In this document: in pieces, positions 16,126 to 24,647 of the stretch
How the letters are laid out: each line of letters begins with the position of its first letter
How positions within the stretch are numbered: position 1 is the first letter of the stretch
Assembly (NCBI GenBank): GCA_039919885.1
Contig: JBDSEV010000063.1
Coordinates: forward strand, 1 to 64,000
Origin: JACMLD01 sp039919885
Lineage (GTDB): Bacteria > Bacteroidota > Bacteroidia > Chitinophagales > Chitinophagaceae
Length of the DNA: 64,000 nt
Direction of reading: 5' to 3'
Position numbers and translations under genes: made by a program
The notes under the pieces: generated by a model
Database searches by the model: none
Seen by the model: only the letters and a program-made list of their open reading frames with translations
Told to the model about the DNA's origin: nothing

Positions 16126-16710
16126 TTACGCATTCTTCTCCTTAAAATATTTTGCAGCTACTTTTTCCAGCAAACTGTAAAAATCTGCGCCGTATTTTCT
16201 AATCAATGCATTTTTCAAAAAGACGTACACGGGTACCTTTAATTTTTTGCCCAATACACAGGCCGGGCTGCACATGGTTTCCCTCGGTTCGTAGTTAAGC
16301 ATTTCATACGCTTTGCTCTTCTTTACTTTAATGGGGTAGAGATGACAGCTAATTGGTTTTTGCCATTTTATTTTTCCTTCGTTGTATGCCTGTTCAAACG
16401 AGCACAGAATAATACCTTTTTTATCGCGGTAGCCATAAGCGCACAATTTGCCGCCAATGGTAGGCGTCACCCACCCAAATTCCCGGTCGTACTGGTAACG
16501 GCCTTCTTTTTCTGTAACGGCAATACCGGCTGGGGTCATATAAGGCAGTACAAACGGGTAGGCGGTGTTTACTTCAGCCAGTTCTGCCTTGGTTAAGGGG
16601 GCGCCTGCATCACCGTCTTCACAACACCCGCCTTTACATTTAGATAAATCGCAGACAAACTGCGCTTCTACAATATCATCGCTGATTAATATATTTTCTA
16701 TCGCTATCAA
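16126..16710 (-). CDS. DUF3109 family protein (cysteine-rich, metal or Fe-S binding predicted)
   Basis: A 194-residue protein matching the DUF3109 family of Bacteroidota. The N-terminal CDLSKCKGGCCEDGDAG cluster (about residues 19-35) and later cysteines (near 77, 90, 110 and in TMCSPACVLGK near 146-155) resemble the YkgJ-type zinc or iron chelating pattern. No enzymatic role is established. It lies between gldD and lutB on the same strand; a -7 match upstream at 16729-16736 suggests it can start its own transcript. The neighbouring Fe-S protein LutB fits a metal-related role, but this is only inference. Confidence 0.85.
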   Translation of the reverse strand: MIAIENILISDDIVEAQFVCDLSKCKGGCCEDGDAGAPLTKAELAEVNTAYPFVLPYMTPAGIAVTEKEGRYQYDREFGWVTPTIGGKLCAYGYRDKKGIILCSFEQAYNEGKIKWQKPISCHLYPIKVKKSKAYEMLNYEPRETMCSPACVLGKKLKVPVYVFLKNALIRKYGADFYSLLEKVAAKYFKEKNA

Positions 16711-16728
16711 GATAAATTATTTATACTG

Positions 16729-16736
16729 CAAACTTA
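16729..16736 (-). promoter_or_regulatory. Candidate -7 element upstream of the DUF3109 gene
   Basis: The minus strand reads TAAGTTTG, an exact TAnnTTTG match, 18 bases before the start codon. This predicts a leader of roughly 15 nt. No convincing -33 element is visible. Confidence 0.45.
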
Positions 16737-16839
16737 CGTTAAAGCAAGTATAGGGCAGGCCGAAGCATTGGTTACAAAGGGATCTCCGAAAAAAGGTCAG
16801 GGGGACGGCCGGATCCGCGCTATCCCAACAACTGGTTTT

Positions 16840-17490
16840 TTATTTCCAGGTAAGGCTGTTGATCATATGTTTCATATCCTGCTGTAAAAACTGGTTTACA
16901 ATGCCCAGCGAGTCTGCATTTGGCGTGGCATCAAAATAAAGGGCACCCCGCAGGAAGTGCTTTACGGAATCCGTTACCAGGAACTGGTTGGCGGTGGCGG
17001 CATTCCCCCCAATTTTAAAATAGATACCGTCTACGTGCTGCGCAGTGGTAAAAACGCTGTCTTCAATGGAAGACGCCTTGTAAGAATGTTTATAGGTGAG
17101 TGCGTAAGAACTTTTAATAAGGTTGTCAAAGGTGTTGGCGCCGGTAGAATCAATATAATTTCCTTTGGCATCGCGTATTTTAAAACGGCTGGTACCACCT
17201 ATTTCAATATAACTGACATAGATCCTGCCATGAAACTGCGGAAAATCAATATTCAGCCAGTAAGGATTGTCGGGCTGTTCATCAAAAAAGCTGCTGTCTT
17301 TTACGATGGTTGCGTAAGAAGGATATTCAAACCGGTAAGGATAGCCTTCTTTTTTGAATGCCTGGTAGCTGTGCGCAGGCAAGTCAATTTTATAGTAGCC
17401 ACGCGGTCTTGGGGTATATACGCTGTTGCACGCGCACAGGAACATTGCTGCCAGTAAAATGCATGCTAATAAACCGGGCCTTCTTTTCAT
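16840..17490 (-). CDS. gldD: Gliding motility lipoprotein GldD
   Basis: A 216-residue lipoprotein: a basic start, hydrophobic core and lipobox ending FLCAC (Cys 21), so it is processed by signal peptidase II. The mature N-terminus YTPRPRGYYKIDLP is the GldD signature. GldD is one of the lipoproteins required for gliding and the associated secretion machinery in Flavobacterium. The gene follows gldE, ssb and mutY in the order known from flavobacteria, which strengthens the call. It may also function in species that do not glide. The gap to gldE is about 200 bases and contains no gene. Confidence 0.93.
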   Translation of the reverse strand: MKRRPGLLACILLAAMFLCACNSVYTPRPRGYYKIDLPAHSYQAFKKEGYPYRFEYPSYATIVKDSSFFDEQPDNPYWLNIDFPQFHGRIYVSYIEIGGTSRFKIRDAKGNYIDSTGANTFDNLIKSSYALTYKHSYKASSIEDSVFTTAQHVDGIYFKIGGNAATANQFLVTDSVKHFLRGALYFDATPNADSLGIVNQFLQQDMKHMINSLTWK

Positions 17491-17686
17491 TGTTGCACTT
17501 CTAGAAATGATGCTAATTCGTTAAAAAATTATTTTAAAAAGAATTGTCAACCGGACCCTCGTCAAAGTCGACCACGGTAACTACCTTTTTAAACTGGTCC
17601 TTTTACACGCACGGGAAGCTAACGCCAGCTAAAAAAAAATGCTTTGGACAAGACAAGTACGATAACCTTTTGCCCATGTCTTACCA

Positions 17687-19024
17687 CTAATCTTTAATAG
17701 CAGGCTTAACCGCAATTTTTACGCTTTTGATGCGGTTGCGATCTAGTTCCAGAACGGTAAAATCAAAATCCCCGCTTGACACGGTATCGTTTACCAGGGG
17801 AAAATGCCCGGCTATTTCAAGTATCAGGCCTGCTAATGAATCGCTGTCGCCGCGCACCCGCTCAAACGTATCTACTGGCAAATCCATCATCTTGCACACA
17901 TCGTTGATCATGGTCCGTCCTTCGAACACGTAGTTGTAATCATCAATTTTACTGTCGCCGCTTTCCTCATCATCAAATTCGTCTTTTATATCGCCGGTAA
18001 TTTCTTCCAGTATATCTTCCAGCGTTACGATGCCGCTTGTACCGCCAAACTCATCCACCACTACGGCAAAGTGTATGCGCTTTGTCTGAAATTCCTGCAG
18101 CAGGTCTTCAATTAGTTTTTGTTCATGCACAAAATAAGGCTGCCGCATGGCCTGGTGCCAGTTAAATTCGTTGTTTTCATTGAGGTGCGGCAGGATATCT
18201 TTTGTATGAATAATGCCGGTTACTTCATCCAGGTTTTCTTTGAACACCGGCAGGCGCGAGTAGTGAAGTTCTGCCGCTTTTTTAATCAGTTCATGAAAAG
18301 AAAGATTTTGGTTGATGCCACAGACATCTAACCGCGTAGTCATCACCTGTTTTACCGAGATATTGCCAAATTTAACGATGCCTTTCAGAATGCTTTTTTC
18401 TTTTTCTGAAGCGTCGGTACTGGCAGTGATATCAATCGCGCTATCCAGCTCTTCCAGGCTGTAAGAAGAAGCTTTTTTGCCCAGGAAGTTTTCGATGCCG
18501 TCGGAGATACTCACCATCCATGCACTGATACGTCTGAATAAGTAATGGATGATTTCCACAATGTAGGAGGCGTTGTACGCAAACCGCAGGTTGTTCTGCG
18601 ATGCCCAGACTTTGGGCAGCACTTTACCAAACAACACGAGAAAAAAACTAATGATGATGATTTTTATAAGTGCTATCCATACGCTTACCTGCAGATCAAG
18701 CATTTCGTCGATCAGGAAGTTGGAAAGGATAATGATGGCGATATTGACAAGCGTACTGGCAATCAGTAAAGACGCCAGCAGTGTTTTAGGATCTTCAAGT
18801 AAGCCCACAATTCTTTTCCAGCCCGCATCGTGCTTTGTTTTCAGCATATTGACATCCTTGTAGCTGAGTGAGAAAAAAGCGACTTCCGCACCGGATACAA
18901 AAAAAGAAATCAGCAGTAAAAAAAGGATTAGCACTACCAGCAGGGTAATGCCCTGTGTGTTACCAGCCAGGAAAAGCAATGAACCATAATGCAGAGAGGC
19001 AGTAAAAGCTGACAGTTGATCCAA
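17687..19024 (-). CDS. gldE: GldE, CNNM/CBS-domain membrane protein
   Basis: A 445-residue membrane protein. It has a CNNM (DUF21) transmembrane domain in about residues 20-195, a pair of CBS domains near 205-330 (containing KQVMTTRLDVCGI and GIVTLEDILEEITG), and a CorC/HlyC transporter-associated domain at the end. CNNM relatives export magnesium or other divalent cations. GldE is the version linked to gldD and needed with it in Flavobacterium gliding. Its placement between ssb and gldD is the diagnostic context; by sequence alone it would be only a general hemolysin/CorC-family protein. Confidence 0.92.
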   Translation of the reverse strand: MDQLSAFTASLHYGSLLFLAGNTQGITLLVVLILFLLLISFFVSGAEVAFFSLSYKDVNMLKTKHDAGWKRIVGLLEDPKTLLASLLIASTLVNIAIIILSNFLIDEMLDLQVSVWIALIKIIIISFFLVLFGKVLPKVWASQNNLRFAYNASYIVEIIHYLFRRISAWMVSISDGIENFLGKKASSYSLEELDSAIDITASTDASEKEKSILKGIVKFGNISVKQVMTTRLDVCGINQNLSFHELIKKAAELHYSRLPVFKENLDEVTGIIHTKDILPHLNENNEFNWHQAMRQPYFVHEQKLIEDLLQEFQTKRIHFAVVVDEFGGTSGIVTLEDILEEITGDIKDEFDDEESGDSKIDDYNYVFEGRTMINDVCKMMDLPVDTFERVRGDSDSLAGLILEIAGHFPLVNDTVSSGDFDFTVLELDRNRIKSVKIAVKPAIKD

Positions 19025-19120
19025 AGCGGCGATTTTTTGTTAGTAATGTGCTTTTAAGTTAAAAGCAGGTTGTTACAGCCTGTTAAAAAAGGCCAGCGCA
19101 AAGTTGCAGTAAATATTTAA

Positions 19121-19552
19121 TTAAAAAGGCAAATCGCCGGAGTGTTCACCGGGAGGGGGTATGTCCGGGTTGCTCAGGTTATCCATCGGGTTATCTTGGC
19201 CCGCACTGTGGCTGCCATCGTTTCTTTTATCCAGCATAATAAGGTTGTCACCCACTACTTCTGTAGCAAACTTCTTATTTCCTTCCTTGTCTTCCCAGCT
19301 GCGCGTGCGCAGGCGTCCTTCAATATAAACCAGGCTTCCTTTGTGTAAATACTTTTCCGCCAAATCTGCCAATCCCCTCCATAAAACAACCGTATGCCAT
19401 TCTGTTTGTGAGATAAGCTTCCCCGACCTGTCTTTGTAAGTTTCCGTTGTTGCCAGCGAAAATTTTGCAACCCCAATATTGCCTTCCAGGTATTGTACAT
19501 CCGGGTCTTTTCCAAGATTGCCAATAAGCATTACCCTGTTAACGCCACGCAT
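19121..19552 (-). CDS. ssb: Single-stranded DNA-binding protein
   Basis: A 143-residue protein. The N-terminal OB fold (about 1-105) begins with MRGVNRVMLIGNLGKDPDV and includes the YIEGRLRTRSWEDK strand, typical of bacterial SSB. The linker is Gly/Pro/Asn-rich, and the C-terminus ends in SGDLPF, the acidic peptide that binds repair and replication partners. It protects single-stranded DNA in replication and repair. It sits between mutY and gldE on the same strand. A second, primary ssb could exist elsewhere in the genome. Confidence 0.95.
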   Translation of the reverse strand: MRGVNRVMLIGNLGKDPDVQYLEGNIGVAKFSLATTETYKDRSGKLISQTEWHTVVLWRGLADLAEKYLHKGSLVYIEGRLRTRSWEDKEGNKKFATEVVGDNLIMLDKRNDGSHSAGQDNPMDNLSNPDIPPPGEHSGDLPF

Positions 19553-19806
19553 AATTGATAGTTTATTGTGAAATAATTATCGCCTTTTTAAATCTCCTTA
19601 AAGTTAGATTTTTTCAGGTAAACAATGGCAATTTTCTAAGCACTTGAATGTATTTTTAACCCGTCGTTTTGGCTCCTAACACGCGGCATATAAACGTATT
19701 AAATAGATTGGATGTATCGGTAAGCCCCCCTGCTGGCAATTGCAGCCGTTCAGTAATACGGCCGGGTTTTAGAAACAATTTTTAAAAGGAACTGTCTCGT
19801 CAGTAG

Positions 19807-20880
19807 CTAGAATAATTGCATGGGATTGCTTTGCTGCTGCAGGTAAGCCGCAATAGTTTTTGGAAAGGGGTAATTGATGAGCGTTGTTTTTTTTACGAGC
19901 TCATATTTTTTCAAACCTGCGGGAACGGCGCTGGTTTCCAGTTCTATAAACTGGCCGATGATAGTCTGGTGTGTAAGTTGCTGACGGAAAACCGGCGAAA
20001 TGGTCTTGATGGTAAAGGCCTGTTTGCCGAGCATTTTTTTTATTACCGGCTGCATTATTTTTTCTCCGGGTTCCAGCAAGGCCGCAGGTTCATATAAAAC
20101 GAATTCATACAGGTTTTCCCAAATATCTTTTCCCGTTCTTTTGCGCACCAGCACTGCATCTTTAATGTGCACAATGAAATAATACAACCACCGGGTTTTC
20201 TTTTGTAGTTGTTTCTCTTTAACCGGCAGCAATTTTACCATACCGTGCTGGAGTGCCTGGCACTCTTTTTTTTGCGGGCATATTTTGCACAAAGGCAGCT
20301 GCGGTTTGCAAATAACGGCCCCAAAATCCATAATGGCCTGGTTGTAGACACCCGCGGCCGCTTTATCCAGCAATTCAGACGCCAGCAGGCTGTATAGTTT
20401 TTTGCCGGCATTGCTGTCAATGGGTGTTGAAATACCAAAATACCGGGAGAGCACGCGGAGTACATTGCCATCTATTACCGCGTGTGGCAAATTGAAGGCA
20501 AATGAACCGATGGCTGCCGCGGTATAAGGGCCAACGCCCTTCAACGAGAGAATAGATTCGTACGCATCCGGAAACTGCCCGTTATGCTCTTTGCAGATAA
20601 ATATGGCTGTAGCAATAAGGTTTTTACAACGGGTATAGTAACCAAGGCCTTCCCATAATTTAAAGACTTGCTGCTCCGGAGCGGCTGCCAGATCCTGTAT
20701 CGTGGGAAAGGCTTCAATAAACCGGTGGTAATAGGCCAGCCCCTGTTCTACCCGGGTTTGCTGAAGGATAATTTCGCTTAGCCAGATTTTATAAGGATTT
20801 TTTTCTCCTTTCCATGGCATTGTCCGGGTATTAAAATCGCGGTTCCAGGCCAGCAGTTTCTTGGTAAAATCGGGTTTCAT
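19807..20880 (-). CDS. mutY: A/G-specific adenine glycosylase
   Basis: A 357-residue DNA repair enzyme that removes adenine mispaired with 8-oxoguanine. The helix-hairpin-helix/GPD domain shows LSEIILQQTRVEQG, with the catalytic Glu, and the GVGPYTAAAIGSFAF hairpin followed by AVIDGNVLRVLSRYFG, with the catalytic Asp. The 4Fe-4S ligands are clear: Cys-x6-Cys-x2-Cys-x5-Cys in CKPQLPLCKICPQKKEC near residue 195. The C-terminal MutT-like domain (about 225-357) recognises the oxidised base. It is the first gene of the mutY-ssb-gldE-gldD run and is divergent from the HU gene. Confidence 0.96.
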   Translation of the reverse strand: MKPDFTKKLLAWNRDFNTRTMPWKGEKNPYKIWLSEIILQQTRVEQGLAYYHRFIEAFPTIQDLAAAPEQQVFKLWEGLGYYTRCKNLIATAIFICKEHNGQFPDAYESILSLKGVGPYTAAAIGSFAFNLPHAVIDGNVLRVLSRYFGISTPIDSNAGKKLYSLLASELLDKAAAGVYNQAIMDFGAVICKPQLPLCKICPQKKECQALQHGMVKLLPVKEKQLQKKTRWLYYFIVHIKDAVLVRKRTGKDIWENLYEFVLYEPAALLEPGEKIMQPVIKKMLGKQAFTIKTISPVFRQQLTHQTIIGQFIELETSAVPAGLKKYELVKKTTLINYPFPKTIAAYLQQQSNPMQLF

Positions 20881-21102
20881 CGCTTGTCTGCCGGCTCATT
20901 TTAAACAGGAAAAGGGTAAAAATAGCCGGAATTTCCACTTTTAGTACGTTTATTCTTCAAAACCAATATTTTATCTTTTAGTTGCACAATTTAAAAAGTT
21001 CTTTTATATTAACTTCGTAATTGGTTATGAACTAGATATGAAAATGAAAAAAATTTCGTTTTGTTACATATACTATTATAAACCCCTCAAGTTTTCAACA
21101 AA

Positions 21103-21423
21103 ATGAGAAAAGCCGACTTAATCAACCAGATTGCCGAAAAAACCGGAATTCCCAAAATTGATGTATTAGTTACTCTTGAAGCCATGTTTAAAGAGGTAAA
21201 AGATACACTGGCCAAGGGAGAAAACATTTATATCCGGGGATTTGGCAGTTTTATTACCAAGAAACGGGCAGCTAAGATTGGCCGTAACATTAAAAAGAAT
21301 GTGGCGGTGCACATTCCGGAGCATTATATACCTGCATTTAAGCCTGCAAAAGAGTTTGTACAGGAAGTTAAAAAACTGGAAACAGTAAAAGAAGATCAGC
21401 CAAACCCCGATAACGAGTCTTAA
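21103..21423 (+). CDS. HU/IHF-family DNA-binding protein
   Basis: A 106-residue basic protein. It has the HU fold: helical dimerisation part MRKADLINQIAEKTGIPKID, the GFGSFITKKRAAKIGRN segment, and the beta-arm and C-terminal PAFKPAKEF helix. The roughly 12-residue acidic C-terminal tail extends past the usual 90 residues. It bends and compacts DNA as a dimer. It begins a plus-strand run leading to a TPR protein and a tiny ribosomal-type protein, and is divergent from mutY. Near matches to the -7 consensus lie around 21010 (TAACTTCG), but none is exact. Confidence 0.93.
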   Translation: MRKADLINQIAEKTGIPKIDVLVTLEAMFKEVKDTLAKGENIYIRGFGSFITKKRAAKIGRNIKKNVAVHIPEHYIPAFKPAKEFVQEVKKLETVKEDQPNPDNES

Positions 21424-21446
21424 ATTGCGTTCCTAATTTTTAATAA

Positions 21447-22307
21447 GTGAAGAAACAGCAATTTATTCTGGTTGGTGCTGGTATTGTACTATTCCTGCTG
21501 ATTTATTTTTTTGGTGTTACCACCCCCCTTGCTAAAAAAACTGCTGTGGTAACAGCTGGTGCTGAAGCTACGGGCGCTCCCAAAAAAATTGACGCTGCTG
21601 TTATCATTACAGCGGCCAAACAAAAGCTGTCTCCAAACCGGCAGGCTTATGTTAGTGGACTGGAAAATGCTGTAGTAAGGGGTGATGTAAAAGACCAGCA
21701 GATAAAGGTTTACCACCAGCTGGCTGACTTCTGGCGCGATTCCGTTCAATTCTTCGAACCTTACGCTTATTATACGGGTGCTGCAGCTAAATTGGAAAAT
21801 TCTGAAAAAAGTCTCACCTTCGCAGCCCGCCAATTTTTAAATGAATTGAAAGGAACCAATCAACCGGCTGTAAAACAGTGGATGGCCGACGAGGCAAAAG
21901 ACCTGTTTGAAAAGGCATTGGTAATAAATCCGTCAAATGATTCTTCTGCAATCGGCCTCGGCAGTTGCTATATTTTTGGCAGCACAGCAGGAGACCCGCA
22001 GGAAGCCATGATGGGTATACAAAAGATACTGGCAGTGGCAAAAAAAGACAGTACAAACATGTACGCTCAATTGATGCTGGGGATAGGCGGTGTGGTATCG
22101 GGGCAGATGGACAAGGCCGTGGAGCGTTTAAAGCGCGTAGTGGACAACGAGCCGCGTAACCTGGAAGCGATTTTTATGCTGGCTGAAGCTTACGAAAGAC
22201 AGGGCAATAAAGCAGCTGCAGTTTACTGGTATGAGGCTGGTAAAAAATACATCGCTAACCCTCAAATGGTGGGCGAGATAAACGAAAAGATAAAAACATT
22301 AAAATAA
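21447..22307 (+). CDS. TPR-repeat protein with N-terminal membrane anchor
   Basis: A 286-residue protein. The only possible early start is GTG at 21447: an in-frame TAA lies directly before it, and the next in-frame Met is beyond residue 140. Residues 5-26 form one hydrophobic segment (FILVGAGIVLFLLIYFFG). The rest is helical with tetratricopeptide-like repeats, clearest in the last 110 residues (LEAIFMLAEAYERQGNKAAAVYWYEAGKK). It is likely periplasmic and anchored in the inner membrane. TPR proteins are scaffolds, and the partner is unknown. It lies 23 bases after HU and just before the small basic protein, a conserved-looking arrangement. Confidence 0.85.
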   Translation: MKKQQFILVGAGIVLFLLIYFFGVTTPLAKKTAVVTAGAEATGAPKKIDAAVIITAAKQKLSPNRQAYVSGLENAVVRGDVKDQQIKVYHQLADFWRDSVQFFEPYAYYTGAAAKLENSEKSLTFAARQFLNELKGTNQPAVKQWMADEAKDLFEKALVINPSNDSSAIGLGSCYIFGSTAGDPQEAMMGIQKILAVAKKDSTNMYAQLMLGIGGVVSGQMDKAVERLKRVVDNEPRNLEAIFMLAEAYERQGNKAAAVYWYEAGKKYIANPQMVGEINEKIKTLK

Positions 22308-22331
22308 TTTTTAACTCTAATAATTTCAGCA

Positions 22332-22427
22332 ATGCCTTGTGGTAAAAAGAGAAAGCGTCATAAAATAGCAACGCATAAACGTAAAAAAAGACTCAGAAAG
22401 AATCGTCATAAGAAGAGAAATAAATAA
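22332..22427 (+). CDS. 31-residue basic protein, probable ribosomal small-subunit protein of the AURKAIP1/COX24 (bS22/mS38-like) type
   Basis: A short frame from ATG at 22332 to TAA at 22427. It encodes 31 residues starting MPCGKKRKRHKIATHKRKK and is almost entirely Lys, Arg and His. This composition and the KKRKRH and KKRLRKNRHKKR pattern resemble the tiny COX24-domain ribosomal proteins known as bS22 in actinobacteria and mS38 in mitochondria. I recall similar proteins at the same place, before the RNase G gene, in other Bacteroidota. An intrinsic terminator starts nine bases after its stop, which supports it being the last gene of the HU-TPR transcript. The assignment is by resemblance, not by alignment. 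Confidence 0.75.
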   Translation: MPCGKKRKRHKIATHKRKKRLRKNRHKKRNK

Positions 22428-22435
22428 CTTTCCTT

Positions 22436-22480
22436 AAGGCCTGCAAATGTGTAGCAGGCCTTATTTTTCTTTTTTTTTTG
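22436..22480 (+). terminator. Intrinsic terminator after the small basic protein gene
   Basis: A perfect 9-bp stem AAGGCCTGC / GCAGGCCTT with a nine-base loop (22436-22462), followed by a long T-rich tract to about 22480. It closes the HU-TPR-small protein transcript. Confidence 0.9.
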
Positions 22481-22594
22481 CTGGATCCATTTACCTGCCT
22501 TCTACATAGTGTGCCCGATTGCTCTATTTAAAAGCCATGGATAGATGACATGTAAAACCACTTCAGCGCTTTCCTTTTAGTGTGTGATTGGTTA

Positions 22595-22602
22595 TACTTT
22601 TG
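22595..22602 (+). promoter_or_regulatory. Candidate -7 promoter element for the RNase E/G gene
   Basis: TACTTTTG is an exact match to TAnnTTTG, 15 bases before the TTG start codon, predicting a leader of about 11 nt. It lies downstream of the preceding terminator, as a new promoter should. No clear -33 TTTG is visible. Confidence 0.5.
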
Positions 22603-22617
22603 TAAATGTGATTAAGA

Positions 22618-24171
22618 TTGAACAAGGAACTTATTATTAACGCGGCTCCGCAGGGAGTAGAAATCGCCTTTCTTGAGGATAAGAAATTAGTAGAACTGCA
22701 TAACGAGAAAACGGATGCCAGTTTTGCTGTGGGCGACTTATACCTTGGAAAAGTTAAAAAACTTATTCCTGGGTTAAATGCTGCATTCGTAGACGTTGGC
22801 TTCGAAAAAGATGCCTTCCTGCATTACACAGACCTCAGTCCTTACGCAAGGTCGCTCCTCAAGTTTACGCAAACAGCCATCAACGATCAGAACGAAAACG
22901 GATTTGATTTTGGCCAGTTCCTGGTAGAACCGGAAATCATTAAAACCGGTAAGATCAATGAAGTATTGGGTGGCAAACCCAATATTCTGGTACAGATATT
23001 AAAAGAACCCATTGCTGCAAAAGGCCCACGCCTTAGCTGCGAAATTTCTTTACCCGGCCGTTTTGTGGTAATTACCCCTTTCAACGATATTGTTGCGGTA
23101 TCAAGGAAGATCCATTCTTCTGATGAAAGAAAACGCCTCCAGAAAATTATAGAAGCCATCAAGCCTAAAAATTTTGGTGTAATTGTGCGTACGGCCGCTG
23201 AAGGAAAAAACACGGCTGAATTGCATGAAGACCTGATAGCGCTGGTGCAAACTTGGAAGATCATCCAGCAAAACCTTAAAAACGCAGTAGCGCCGGCAAA
23301 AGTGCTTGCCGAACAAACAAAAACCACCAGTATTCTGCGCGATTTACTAAATGAAGATTTTAACCGCATCGTTGTAAATGATAAAAACATTTTTAACGAC
23401 GCTAAAAGTTATATCCAGCGCATTGCCCCGGAAAAGGCCGACATCGTTTCGTTCTACCACAATGGTTCTCCCATCTTCGATCAGTTTGGCGTAACAAAAC
23501 AGGTGAAAGCCGCTTTTGGAAAAACGGTCAATTTGCCCAGTGGTGCCTACCTGATTGTTGAACACACAGAAGCATTGCACGTAATTGATATCAACAGCGG
23601 TTATAAAAGCGTAAGCAATAACCAGGAACAGAATGCACTGGAAACAAACCTGGAAGCGGCCGATGAAATTGCACGCCAGTTGAGATTGCGCGACCTGGGT
23701 GGTATTATTGTTGCTGATTTCATAGACATGAAACTGCCGGATAACAAGCGCCGGCTGATGGAAGCGATGGAAGGATTTATGCGGACGGACCGTGCAAAAC
23801 ATGCGGTGTTGCCTATCTCAAAATTCGGGTTGATGCAGATTACCCGCCAGCGCATGAAGCCTGAGGTAAACATCAATACGCAGGAAATATGCCCGAGTTG
23901 CAACGGCACCGGAAAAATATCCAGCGCACTTATCCTGGAAGACGAAATAGAAAAGAATTTAAATTACCTGCTTACCCATAAACATACAGACCTCTTCCTG
24001 GTGGTACACCCCATCATGTACGCGTACCTCACCAAAGGCGGCATTTTTCGATCCAGGTTGTGGAAATGGCGTTGGAAACATAAACAGCGCATCAAGCTCA
24101 AAGAAAATACCAATTATCACCTCACTGAATTTCATTTTTTTGACAAGCAGGAGGACGAAATAAAATTATAA
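22618..24171 (+). CDS. rng: Ribonuclease E/G family endoribonuclease
   Basis: A 517-residue endoribonuclease for rRNA maturation and mRNA turnover. The start is TTG at 22618: an in-frame TGA lies three codons upstream, and the conserved N-terminus NKELIINAAPQGVEIA begins immediately. An S1 RNA-binding domain covers about 35-130. The catalytic DNase I-like domain has the metal-binding aspartates in HVIDINSGY and GGIIVADFIDM. A zinc-link-like CPSCNGTGK follows near residue 425. There is no long C-terminal degradosome scaffold, so it is RNase G-sized. It carries its own promoter element and a strong terminator. Confidence 0.95.
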   Translation: MNKELIINAAPQGVEIAFLEDKKLVELHNEKTDASFAVGDLYLGKVKKLIPGLNAAFVDVGFEKDAFLHYTDLSPYARSLLKFTQTAINDQNENGFDFGQFLVEPEIIKTGKINEVLGGKPNILVQILKEPIAAKGPRLSCEISLPGRFVVITPFNDIVAVSRKIHSSDERKRLQKIIEAIKPKNFGVIVRTAAEGKNTAELHEDLIALVQTWKIIQQNLKNAVAPAKVLAEQTKTTSILRDLLNEDFNRIVVNDKNIFNDAKSYIQRIAPEKADIVSFYHNGSPIFDQFGVTKQVKAAFGKTVNLPSGAYLIVEHTEALHVIDINSGYKSVSNNQEQNALETNLEAADEIARQLRLRDLGGIIVADFIDMKLPDNKRRLMEAMEGFMRTDRAKHAVLPISKFGLMQITRQRMKPEVNINTQEICPSCNGTGKISSALILEDEIEKNLNYLLTHKHTDLFLVVHPIMYAYLTKGGIFRSRLWKWRWKHKQRIKLKENTNYHLTEFHFFDKQEDEIKL

Positions 24172-24175
24172 AAAA

Positions 24176-24206
24176 ATACCCCGCGAATTTGCGGGGTATT
24201 TTTTTA
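24176..24206. terminator. Intrinsic terminator of the RNase E/G gene
   Basis: A perfect 9-bp stem ATACCCCGC / GCGGGGTAT (24176-24184 and 24191-24199) with a six-base loop and seven T following. A-rich sequence before the stem means it could also stop minus-strand transcription. Confidence 0.9.
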
Positions 24207-24594
24207 TGCACAGGCGGTTTTTTTATTCAGGTGTCAGTAATGTGGTGCCTTAAAACATGCACAAGGCAATGCGCAAAACGACGACGCCTGGTATAGCGAT
24301 AGGCAACAATGCGGAACGCGCTGGCACGCATCGGGGCGACAGCGCACGGCGGCAAAGAGCAGGACGGCGAATGAATAACAGCGAAAGAATATATGGCGGG
24401 CCCCAACAAGCCGCTCAGCACGCATATGGCTACAAGACTTGGTGACTCAAAAAAATAACAAGCATAAGTGCCGTTATAACCTTTACTTTTTCATGTGTCT
24501 GCCATCCGTTGATTCGTTAGCGCGATTACTGCGCCGTGCAGTTTCTGGGCACACGCAACGCGGCACCACATCATCCTGCATGCCTGCGTCTGCA

Positions 24595-24628
24595 TAAAAA
24601 AACGCCCGGACCAGCCGGGCGTTTTTTT
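24595..24628. terminator. Bidirectional intrinsic terminator at the end of the SusCD operon
   Basis: A perfect 9-bp stem AACGCCCGG / CCGGGCGTT (24601-24609 and 24615-24623) with a five-base loop. It is flanked by A and T runs, so it works on both strands. It lies about 20 bases past the stop codon of the minus-strand lipoprotein gene. Confidence 0.9.
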
Positions 24629-24647
24629 ATATTGTTGAATGAAATGA

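Larger units (their letters stand above)
24172..24647. other. Gene-free region between two convergent terminators
   Basis: About 475 bases between the RNase gene and the SusCD operon, which converge here. It starts and ends with intrinsic terminators. The middle is more GC-rich and contains only short overlapping frames on both strands with no motifs. A 10-bp inverted repeat, ATGTGGTGCC at 24240-24249 and its complement at 24562-24571, bounds most of it. No RNA gene was recognised. Confidence 0.5.

Noticed and set aside
24227..24445. Short frames on both strands in the gap after RNase E/G
   Set aside because: They overlap each other, have odd compositions (Cys/Arg rich or Gln/Arg rich) and no recognisable motif; they lie between two terminators.
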